Assembly (NCBI RefSeq): GCF_037963835.1
Contig: NZ_CP150145.1
Location: 4,836,001-4,900,000 of the forward strand
Length of the DNA: 64,000 bases
From: Paenibacillus sp. FSL H8-0332
GTDB taxonomy: Bacteria; Bacillota; Bacilli; Paenibacillales; Paenibacillaceae
Direction of reading: 5' to 3'
In this document: one piece after another, positions 25,336 to 32,118 of the stretch
Layout: each line of letters starts with the position of its first letter
Numbering within the stretch: the stretch's first letter is position 1
The notes under the pieces: generated by a model
Told to the model about the DNA's origin: nothing
Seen by the model: only the letters and a program-made list of their open reading frames with translations
The model's database searches: none
Translations under genes and position numbers: made by a program

Positions 25336-25368
25336 GGCTTTGCCGTCCTAGTAAGGACGGTACCGTTT
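25336..25368 (+). terminator. Possible terminator-like hairpin after the MMPL gene
   Basis: AAACGG...CCGTTT encloses CCGTCCT/AGGACGG, giving a nested stem right after the stop codon. There is no T-run, so it may instead stabilise the mRNA end. Confidence 0.4.
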
Positions 25369-25436
25369 CAGCGAGAAATAGAAGGATAAATTATCGTGTA
25401 AAACATATAAATTCTTCTATTTGCACTAAAATCGCC

Positions 25437-25492
25437 ACACAAAGTGGAGACCTGGCTTCGATGAATACTCAGGTACTTTGCGGGACCCCAAG
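25437..25492 (+). repeat. Dispersed imperfect palindrome, copy 2
   Basis: Near-identical to the element at 10974: CACAAAGTGGAGACC, then GGCTTCGATGAATACTCAGG, then TACTTTGCGGGACCCC. The ends pair as CAAAGT/ACTTTG. It lies in the gap between the MMPL exporter and the GNAT gene. Confidence 0.6.
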
Positions 25493-25546
25493 ACCTGTAC
25501 ATCTCCCCGGAATAACGGACGGCACTCCAGCCGTTGTCCCGGTACA

Positions 25547-25584
25547 AATAGAGCCTGCGGCATCGTCCGCAGGCTCTATTTTGA
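25547..25584 (+). terminator. Strong hairpin terminator before the GNAT gene
   Basis: AATAGAGCCTGCGG at 25547-25560 pairs perfectly with CCGCAGGCTCTATT at 25567-25580, followed by TTTT within the run. It probably ends the TetR/MMPL transcript. Confidence 0.85.
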
Positions 25585-25627
25585 TATAATGGCTATAATT
25601 GAATTCAGATACTAAGGAGGTATACCC

Positions 25628-26062
25628 ATGAACATCATAGAACTGGATCTTGCTCAGAATCAGCAGGAAATCTCCAGACTGCTAGAGGAACACAGCCGCC
25701 GCATGGACAGCAGCATTCCGCCTTATCAGCGTGAGGTACTCTCCCTCGCCGCTTACGAGAACGGCATCTTCGTTGGCGGCATTACCGGGGAACTGGTCTG
25801 GAATATCCTGAACGTGCACTTGCTGGCCGTTGACCCCGGATACAGGGGGCATGGACTCGGGAAGGCTCTGCTGGAAGAGCTTGAAGCCAGAGCAGCGGGG
25901 CGCGGCTGTAAGGTTAGTGAATTAACCACCATGAGCTGGCAGGCACCGCATTTTTATCAGAAGCAGGGGTATGAGATCTTCGGTGAAATCAAGGATTGTC
26001 CGCATGAAGGCCAGACGAAATATTATCTCCAGAAACGACTGAAGACCGGGTCCCCCTCTTAA
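25628..26062 (+). CDS. GNAT family N-acetyltransferase
   Basis: This 144-residue protein has the GNAT fold: the acetyl-CoA-binding loop VDPGYRGHGLGKALLEELEA near residues 73-92 and the C-terminal QAPHFYQKQGYEIFGEI strand-helix. The acetyl acceptor cannot be told from sequence. AAGGAGG lies 8 nt before the ATG. The gene stands alone between a terminator and a convergent gene. Confidence 0.9.
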   Translation: MNIIELDLAQNQQEISRLLEEHSRRMDSSIPPYQREVLSLAAYENGIFVGGITGELVWNILNVHLLAVDPGYRGHGLGKALLEELEARAAGRGCKVSELTTMSWQAPHFYQKQGYEIFGEIKDCPHEGQTKYYLQKRLKTGSPS

Positions 26063-26091
26063 GGAGGTCCCGGCGCTTCGTGCCATCCCGT

Positions 26092-26541
26092 TCAAGCCAC
26101 ACTGAAAATAACATGTTTCCCGGCGGCCAGCGCCTTCCCGTAGAAGTCCAGCAGCCCTCCAAATTCACCCTTCACTCCCTCTCTCAGCTCCTCCGCTACA
26201 CCACCCGTCTTCAATTGATCCAAGTCCACCTGCTGCATCGCCGCAATAATGTCCTCCAGTTCATCCTGCTCCGTGCAGGCGAAGAACCCGTCCTCCTCTT
26301 CCAGCTCAAACACATGGACGCCGACAACAGCTTCACTTAACGGGTCGCCTTCGATAGGTTCACTGGCCGAGACTCCGGTTAGCGCAAGATGCAGCTCCTC
26401 CCACAGCTTGTCGATATCGTAGTATTCACTCCCGCCTTCAATCAGCTTCTCCAGCGTATCCATCAGCTCCGGCCCGTCCATCTCCATCATGTGCTCCAAC
26501 GTATCCTCATCCACCATGACATATTGACCCAGCATCCCCAT
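26092..26541 (-). CDS. YfbM-like DUF1877 protein
   Basis: This 149-residue acidic protein starts MGMLGQYVMVDEDTLEHMM and contains DIDKLWEELHLALTG and EEEDGFFACTEQDELEDI, a pattern of the DUF1877/YfbM family. The molecular function is unknown. It is probably cytoplasmic, with no signal or membrane segment. It lies 48 nt below the cardiolipin synthase gene on the same strand and converges with the GNAT gene. Confidence 0.75.
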   Translation of the reverse strand: MGMLGQYVMVDEDTLEHMMEMDGPELMDTLEKLIEGGSEYYDIDKLWEELHLALTGVSASEPIEGDPLSEAVVGVHVFELEEEDGFFACTEQDELEDIIAAMQQVDLDQLKTGGVAEELREGVKGEFGGLLDFYGKALAAGKHVIFSVA

Positions 26542-26589
26542 CTGTCATTCCTCCCTCAATAAAATACAGCTGTCCACGCTCCACTCTCC

Positions 26590-28032
26590 TTACAGAATAG
26601 GCGACAGCAGCCGGGAAATCCCCTCTTTCAGCTTGATCATCAGTGAGCGCTGCGCATAACGTTTGGCGGTCAGCTCCGAGCACAGTCTGACATCATTCAG
26701 GAAAATGTCCTGGAGCTGCTCGGCAATCGCCCGGTCATACACAATGGCATTGACCTCGAAGTTCAACCGGAAGCTGCGCGAATCGATGTTCATCGTCCCG
26801 ACAGAGGCAACCTCCCCGTCTGCGACAATCGTTTTGGCGTGCAGGAAGCCGTTCTCGTAGAGCAGGATTTTGGCCCCGTAGTTCAGCAGATCTCCGGCAT
26901 ACGCCCAGGTGGCCCAGTACACGAACGGATGGTCAGGCTTGCTCGGGATCATGATCTGCAGATCGACTCCGGAGAGCAGGGCGATTTTGCAGGCATCCAT
27001 GAAGCTTGTGTCCGGTATGAAGTAAGGGGTCTGAATATACACGCTCTCCTTGGCTGACAAAATCAGCTTAATATACATGTTCTTAAGATGCTCCGTCGCC
27101 GAATTGGGGCCGCTGGTAATGATCTGGACGGGGCTTGTCCCTGTGTGCTGCTCCATGTTGAAGACGAATTCCCCGTAATCCCCGCGCTCATGACTCCCGG
27201 CCTGATGCCAGTCGAGGATGAATCTGCCCTGGATATGGCTGACTGCGTTTCCGGTGATCCGGAGATGAGTGTCCCGCCAGTAGCCGAACTTCGGAACCTG
27301 CCCGAGATATTCATCCCCCACATTGAAGCCGCCGATATAGGCGATGCTTCCGTCAATAATACACAGCTTGCGGTGATTTCTGTTGTTGATCCGGAAGTTC
27401 AGCGGCTTCAGCAGGGACGGGAAGAACACTTCTACCTCCCCTCCTGCTGCACGCAGCTCCCTGAAAAAATGCCGTGAAATCCGCTTCGAGCCGACTTCAT
27501 CATATAACAGCCGCACCTTCACGCCTTCACGCGCCTTCAGGATCAGCTCGTCCCTCAGCTTCGTGCCGAGCTGGTCCGGCTGAATGATGTAATACTGAAT
27601 GTTGATCTCTGCGCGGGCGGAGCGGATATCCTCGAACAACGCGGCGAACTTCTGGTGGCCGTCACTGTAAATGACAATCTCATTATCGCTGGATAACAGG
27701 CCGTGCGACGAGCGGATATTCATGTTGATGAGCTGGGCATAGTTCTGCATCAGCTGCGACCTGTCATCCACCCCTTCCGCAAAGGCCGCCAGTTGCTTGT
27801 CCGCTTCGGCCTGGACATATTCCTGCTCTTCGATGAAGAGCTTGTAGAAATTCTTCTTTTTGAGATTGCGCCCGAAAAAGATATACAAGACAAATCCCAG
27901 AATCGGGATGAAAAACAGCACCATCAGCCAAGCCCAGGTATACCCCGCCTCCCTGCGCTCAATGAACAGAAAGCCCAGTGCCAGAACGATGTTAATGAGG
28001 GTAACGACTGTGGTTAGACTTGCAAACTCCAT
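26590..28032 (-). CDS. cls: Cardiolipin synthase
   Basis: This 480-residue membrane enzyme condenses two phosphatidylglycerols to cardiolipin and glycerol. Two N-terminal membrane helices (residues 5-25 and 33-52) precede two phospholipase-D domains. The HKD motifs are NHRKLCIIDGSIAYIGGFN near residue 220 and HAKTIVADGEVASVGTMNID near residue 400. Its length is typical. It follows the HxlR gene by 36 nt on the same strand; whether they share a promoter is unclear. Confidence 0.93.
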   Translation of the reverse strand: MEFASLTTVVTLINIVLALGFLFIERREAGYTWAWLMVLFFIPILGFVLYIFFGRNLKKKNFYKLFIEEQEYVQAEADKQLAAFAEGVDDRSQLMQNYAQLINMNIRSSHGLLSSDNEIVIYSDGHQKFAALFEDIRSARAEINIQYYIIQPDQLGTKLRDELILKAREGVKVRLLYDEVGSKRISRHFFRELRAAGGEVEVFFPSLLKPLNFRINNRNHRKLCIIDGSIAYIGGFNVGDEYLGQVPKFGYWRDTHLRITGNAVSHIQGRFILDWHQAGSHERGDYGEFVFNMEQHTGTSPVQIITSGPNSATEHLKNMYIKLILSAKESVYIQTPYFIPDTSFMDACKIALLSGVDLQIMIPSKPDHPFVYWATWAYAGDLLNYGAKILLYENGFLHAKTIVADGEVASVGTMNIDSRSFRLNFEVNAIVYDRAIAEQLQDIFLNDVRLCSELTAKRYAQRSLMIKLKEGISRLLSPIL

Positions 28033-28068
28033 GCTCTTACCCCTTTCCTCTCTGTCTCTCTCTGCTGC

Positions 28069-28440
28069 CTAAAAATCCTCCAGCACCTTGGACCTGTCGC
28101 CATGAATCCTGTCCAGGTGCTCCTCTCCCCAGTAGCATAACAGGTCCAGCGCGGGCTTCAGCCCCCAGCCGTAGGCCGTCAGCTCATACTCCACTCTGGG
28201 TGGAATCTCCTGGTAGATGGTCCGCGAGATAATCTCATCGCTCTCCAGGCCTCTTAACTGGGCGGTCAGCACCTTCTGGGTTAAGCCGGGAATGAGCCGC
28301 AGCAGCTCGGAGGTGCGCTTCTGTCCGGTCATAAGATGGTAGATAATTAACGGCTTCCACTTGCCGCCCATCACTTCCAGCGCCGCCTCAACGCCTACTT
28401 TGTACTTTTTGGGAACGCTATCGCCATTCTGTTCAGTCAT
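28069..28440 (-). CDS. HxlR family transcriptional regulator
   Basis: This 123-residue winged-helix regulator has the family core: EAALEVMGGKWKPLIIYHLM, RTSELLRLIPGLTQKVLTAQ, and PPRVEYELTAYG. I placed the start at 28440 (MTEQNGD) because GGAGG lies 8 nt before it. A longer frame upstream would cover the operators and is unlikely. HxlR proteins often sense electrophiles or quinones and control a divergent oxidoreductase, which matches the flavodoxin-fold gene at 28610. The paired palindromes at 28474-28505 are the probable sites. Confidence 0.9.
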   Translation of the reverse strand: MTEQNGDSVPKKYKVGVEAALEVMGGKWKPLIIYHLMTGQKRTSELLRLIPGLTQKVLTAQLRGLESDEIISRTIYQEIPPRVEYELTAYGWGLKPALDLLCYWGEEHLDRIHGDRSKVLEDF

Positions 28441-28473
28441 TGCTTCTGCCTCCATTATGTAGGGTACCTCAAA

Positions 28474-28505
28474 GTTCCTATGGAACATACACCTTCCTAT
28501 AGAAC
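28474..28505. promoter_or_regulatory. Two HxlR-type palindromic operators
   Basis: GTTCCTATGGAAC (28474-28486) is a perfect palindrome around a T. CTTCCTATAGAAC (28493-28505) is a near copy 19 bp away. They lie between the divergent hxlR and oxidoreductase genes. Confidence 0.65.
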
Positions 28506-28609
28506 AGCAAAGTGCGTACTTCCAGATTATTTTATTCCTGTTTATAATAGCATCAGCCACGGAACATGGCTACAAACCTGCTGTTAAGAAAGGTAGTGAA
28601 GATACAAGC

Positions 28610-29197
28610 ATGAGCGTATTAATCGTCGTATCGCACCCAAGACAAGATTCCCTGACCTTCCAGGTCGCCCGCCGTTTCGCAGAGGGACTTACCGCAGCCG
28701 GACACGGCTATGAGATATTGGATTTGCATGGAATTGGCTTTGACCCTGTTCTGCAGGGGAGGGAGGAACTCAATATGACCGCAGGTGAACAGGAACAGCC
28801 CTATTCTCCTGAATTAGAGCGGGAAATGGAGCGGTTGCGGCAGCATGACGGCCTGGCATTTGTTTTTCCGCTGTGGTGGTGGCATCTATCGGCCATGCTG
28901 AAGGGGTATATCGACCGGGTGCTGAACAACAGGGTTGCCTACGGCACAAGTAACCTGCATGGTTATCGTGCCCTGTGGCTGGCTCTGGCAGGCGTATCGG
29001 AGGAGCAGATGAAGAAACGTAATTATGATGAGGCCACCACACGTCTGCTGAACGTGGGAATTGCCGATTACTGCGGAATCACAGACTCCAAGGTCGAATT
29101 CTTTTACGAGACCCTGGATTCGCCGCCCGCGCATTATGAAGCACTGCTTGAACAGGCCTATCAGGCGGGATTACATTATGGCAAGGGGGAGAACTGA
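28610..29197 (+). CDS. NAD(P)H oxidoreductase, flavodoxin-2 fold (KefF/MdaB-like)
   Basis: This 195-residue protein begins MSVLIVVSHPRQDSLTFQVA with the FMN phosphate loop. It contains FVFPLWWWHLSAMLKGYIDR, the flavin-contacting motif of quinone reductases. It probably reduces quinones or other electrophiles with NAD(P)H. It is divergent from the HxlR regulator, a common pairing for electrophile-induced reductases. No strong Shine-Dalgarno is visible close to the ATG, but no better start exists. Confidence 0.88.
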   Translation: MSVLIVVSHPRQDSLTFQVARRFAEGLTAAGHGYEILDLHGIGFDPVLQGREELNMTAGEQEQPYSPELEREMERLRQHDGLAFVFPLWWWHLSAMLKGYIDRVLNNRVAYGTSNLHGYRALWLALAGVSEEQMKKRNYDEATTRLLNVGIADYCGITDSKVEFFYETLDSPPAHYEALLEQAYQAGLHYGKGEN

Positions 29198-29219
29198 CAC
29201 ATCACAGGAATGAGGGAAA

Positions 29220-30107
29220 TCACAGCATCACATCAAATTCACTAACATAAACTGCGTTGCCAGTCACTTCTATAGTGTTGCCGTTATCTGACACGGACAC
29301 CTGCACTCTACCGTCCCTGCCGATCTCAAGGCCCTGCTCAATCAGCAGCTCGAAGGAGGAGGCTTGTCCTTGTCCGCCGATGTACCTGGAATAATAAGCC
29401 CCCATCACCCCGGAGGCGGTGCCAGTAACCGGGTCCTCAACCGTCCCTGAGAAGGGGGAGGAGAAATGGCGGGCGTGCATATGTGCCTCAGGATCATACG
29501 TCTCCAGGCAGAACGGGTGAATGGACGAGCGGGGCATCTCCTTCAGCACCTCAGGGAACCGCTTGTTGTCCGGCTGCATTCGGGTGAAGGCGTCAAGGCT
29601 TGTGATCGGGACCAGTAAGGTCCACGTTCCGGTGCTGCCGTACAACACGGGGAGCGTCCCGTCTATATCACAGGGTTCGAGGCTGATCAAGCGGGCCAGG
29701 TCTTCAAGTGATCCGTTGAAGGGTTGGAACTGCGGGCTGGCCTGCCTCATCGTCATATAAAATCCGCCGTGGTCTTCTGTGAAGCGGATGGGCAAGATTC
29801 CTGCCTTGGTCTCAATGGTCAGCTCTCTGGCGTCTCCAAGCAGCCCCTTTGTCTTCATGGCATACAATAACGCCATGGTCCCGTGGCCGCAGAGATTAAT
29901 CTCATGCCCTGGGGTAAAATAGCGGATTCTGAGATCCGCCAGGTTGGATTTTAACGGAAACGCCGTCTCATTGAAACCCACCTTCGCTGTGACCTCCTGC
30001 ATTTGCTGCTCCGTGAGACCCTCGCCGTCCAGGACAACCCCTGCCGGGTTCCCCTTGTTCGGAATGCTGCTGAACGCATCGTAATGATAGACTTTGATGT
30101 TCTGCAC
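29220..30107 (-). CDS. PhzF family isomerase/epimerase-like protein
   Basis: This 295-residue protein has the PhzF (diaminopimelate-epimerase-like) double fold. VYHYDAFSSIPNKGNPAGVV is at the N-terminus, GFNETAFPL carries the catalytic Glu, and HEINLCGHGTMALLYAM and PVTGTASGVMGAYYSRY mark the second half. The substrate is unknown; most family members are uncharacterised. I chose GTG at 30107 (VQNIKVYHY) because homologues start here. The frame stays open upstream only because it runs through a 51-bp tandem repeat. It converges with the oxidoreductase gene, 22 nt apart. Confidence 0.87.
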   Translation of the reverse strand: MQNIKVYHYDAFSSIPNKGNPAGVVLDGEGLTEQQMQEVTAKVGFNETAFPLKSNLADLRIRYFTPGHEINLCGHGTMALLYAMKTKGLLGDARELTIETKAGILPIRFTEDHGGFYMTMRQASPQFQPFNGSLEDLARLISLEPCDIDGTLPVLYGSTGTWTLLVPITSLDAFTRMQPDNKRFPEVLKEMPRSSIHPFCLETYDPEAHMHARHFSSPFSGTVEDPVTGTASGVMGAYYSRYIGGQGQASSFELLIEQGLEIGRDGRVQVSVSDNGNTIEVTGNAVYVSEFDVML

Positions 30108-30179
30108 ACCTGCACCGCCTGTCTTTTTTGAGTAATATGATAGCATAAATGTATATAAAGTGAATTTAAGATATTTAGG

Positions 30180-30520
30180 CATTATGATATGTTCGGTTTT
30201 CCGCATACATTCGGTCCTTGGACGCTGCGTGTGCCCAATGTAGTCGGTTTTTCGATTACATTTGCACCACGCGCCTCCACCACGCCCAATGTGGTCGGTT
30301 TTTCGATTACATTTGGACCAAGCGCCCCCGCCACGCCCAATGTGGTCGGTTTTTCGATTACATTTGGACCAAGCGCCTACGCCCCTGCCCATTGTGTTCG
30401 GTTTTCCGCATACATTCGGCCCGCGCATCCCGTCCCTGCCCATTGTGATCGGTTTTTCGCTTACATTTTTCCCACGAACCCCGCGCTAGCTCATTGTGTT
30501 CGGTTTTTCGCATTCACACA
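30180..30520. repeat. Second 51-bp tandem array (seven units)
   Basis: CGGTTTT starts at 30194, 30245, 30296, 30347, 30399, 30450 and 30501: six steps, five of 51 bp and one of 52. Units contain CCCAATGTGGTCGG, TTTTTCGATTACATTTGGAC and a C-rich spacer. The middle three units are most alike. No real gene covers it; the open frames on both strands are a by-product of a period divisible by three. A single related unit lies near 53360. Confidence 0.9.
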
Positions 30521-30521
30521 C

Positions 30522-30573
30522 AAAAACAGCAACGGATCTCCTAAAGACTAAATAGGACGATATCCGTTGCTGC
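30522..30573 (-). terminator. Terminator at the end of the N-glycan locus
   Basis: On the minus strand CAGCAACGGAT (30572-30562) pairs with ATCCGTTGCTG (30537-30527), followed by TTTTTG. It lies 26 nt after the GH20 stop codon. Confidence 0.85.
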
Positions 30574-30598
30574 AATCATAGAAAGCTATTCGATTTGT

Positions 30599-32089
30599 CT
30601 ACTCAGCCGCATCTTGCTTCCCCAACCAAGCCAGCTCCGCCATCGCCCGCAGCGGGCCGCGGAGGCCTGCCGCCACTTCCGCTTCGGTCTGCGCCTCCGG
30701 CTTGTCACTCCAGATGGAGAAGGTGGTGCCGATGAGCTCACGCGGATACACTCCAGTATACTCCTGCTTAGCTTCCCCGGTACGGGCCGGGAACAGGCCG
30801 GGATGCCAGGAGGCGCGGATTTTCTCGCCTGTCGGATACGTATAGCCCGCATGTTCACCCAGCACGTAATACAAGTAGCCATCGTTGTAGTTGATCACCT
30901 GATGACCCTTGGAGAGAATGTCTTCCACCGGGGCCATCATCGGGTGCCACTTGGTCCAATACGTGATTTGAATGGACGGCTTGGGCGCGACCCGCTGGGT
31001 CTGATCCGCACGGTACAGGCCGTCATTCCAGGCGCGGACCGTCCAGCCTTTCGACTCCAGATGCTCAGCGACCTCATTAAGGTAATCAATATACGTGTCC
31101 ACGCCCGTTCCGCCGCTGATGTTCAGCACATTCCGGGCATACTCGGCGAGCTGCGGATACTTATCGAATTCCGCGAAGTTGATGAATTCATCCCCGCCAA
31201 TATGAAAATAGCGGCTGCCCGCAAACAACTCGGCGTATTCGTCAATCAACTCCAGCACGAACTGGCGGGCAGCTGGATTCGTAATATCCAGCGCCCCCGG
31301 AGCCGGGGCTCCGGCTGCATCCTTAAGCAACCACTCGGGATGAGTGCGGAGCGCCTGTCCCAGATGCCCCGGTGAATCCAGTGAAGGGATAATGTCGATA
31401 TGATACCGCCGGGCGGCATGGATAATGGCTGCCATCTCCTGTTTGGTTAGAGCTTGCTCCGACACTACCTCGGGATGGCTCTCACTCATCAAGCGGAAGC
31501 CTTCGTTCTCCGAGAAATGAAGCTGCAGCGTATTGAGCCGGAGCTGAGACATCTCTCTGATTCTGTCCAAGATCCAATCTTCGGTATAGAATTTACGGCC
31601 GATGTCGATATGCAGCGCCCGTTCCGCCACTGCAGGAGAATCGCTCATGGTTCCGCAAGGCACGAAGCCGTCTGCCGCCAGCCTCTGCAGCAGCATCCGC
31701 AGTCCATACATCACCGCCCGTTCACTTGACGCGGTAATCTTCGCATAACGTCCGATGTCAATGACGTAAGCTTCCTGGCTGTCCAAGTGGCCCGCTGCTT
31801 CATGCTCCATGAGCTCAATGACGATATCTCCTGAAGCGGCTGACTCACACTGTCCATAGAGAACAGCCATAAGCTGATCCGCCGGCGTCAGACTGCCAAT
31901 GAATTCCGTGAGAACAATGAAGAGGGTGTCATTCAGAACCCTGTTATCCTCTGATCTGGCATTGTCTGCAATCCGAACCCTGGACTCTGCAGACAGACGC
32001 CATGGCTCCCCGGATGCCGCCGATATATGCTGCTGCACAACTGTGAGCGGGCCGTTATTCGAGGAGTACTTATCTAATGGTTTATCCAT
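30599..32089 (-). CDS. GH20 beta-N-acetylhexosaminidase, cytoplasmic
   Basis: This 496-residue enzyme removes terminal beta-GlcNAc (or GalNAc). A small N-terminal domain (residues 1-150) precedes the TIM barrel (from about ALHIDIGRKFYTEDWILDRI). The catalytic pair D300/E301 lies in HIGGDEF, and a substrate-binding Trp is seen in VRAWNDGLY. No signal peptide is present, so it acts on imported glycans. It is the last gene of the minus-strand N-glycan locus, 29 nt below the second GH38 gene. Expected role: trimming GlcNAc antennae or splitting chitobiose-type ends (inference). Confidence 0.92.
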   Translation of the reverse strand: MDKPLDKYSSNNGPLTVVQQHISAASGEPWRLSAESRVRIADNARSEDNRVLNDTLFIVLTEFIGSLTPADQLMAVLYGQCESAASGDIVIELMEHEAAGHLDSQEAYVIDIGRYAKITASSERAVMYGLRMLLQRLAADGFVPCGTMSDSPAVAERALHIDIGRKFYTEDWILDRIREMSQLRLNTLQLHFSENEGFRLMSESHPEVVSEQALTKQEMAAIIHAARRYHIDIIPSLDSPGHLGQALRTHPEWLLKDAAGAPAPGALDITNPAARQFVLELIDEYAELFAGSRYFHIGGDEFINFAEFDKYPQLAEYARNVLNISGGTGVDTYIDYLNEVAEHLESKGWTVRAWNDGLYRADQTQRVAPKPSIQITYWTKWHPMMAPVEDILSKGHQVINYNDGYLYYVLGEHAGYTYPTGEKIRASWHPGLFPARTGEAKQEYTGVYPRELIGTTFSIWSDKPEAQTEAEVAAGLRGPLRAMAELAWLGKQDAAE

Positions 32090-32118
32090 ATTATCCCACC
32101 TCTTCCCCTTCGCCTGGA

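Noticed and set aside
29220..30443. PhzF gene extended upstream to a 407-residue product
   Set aside because: The extra 112 residues are the translated 51-bp repeat (17-residue period) and homologues begin at VQNIKVYHY. The array is open in several frames because 51 is divisible by three.
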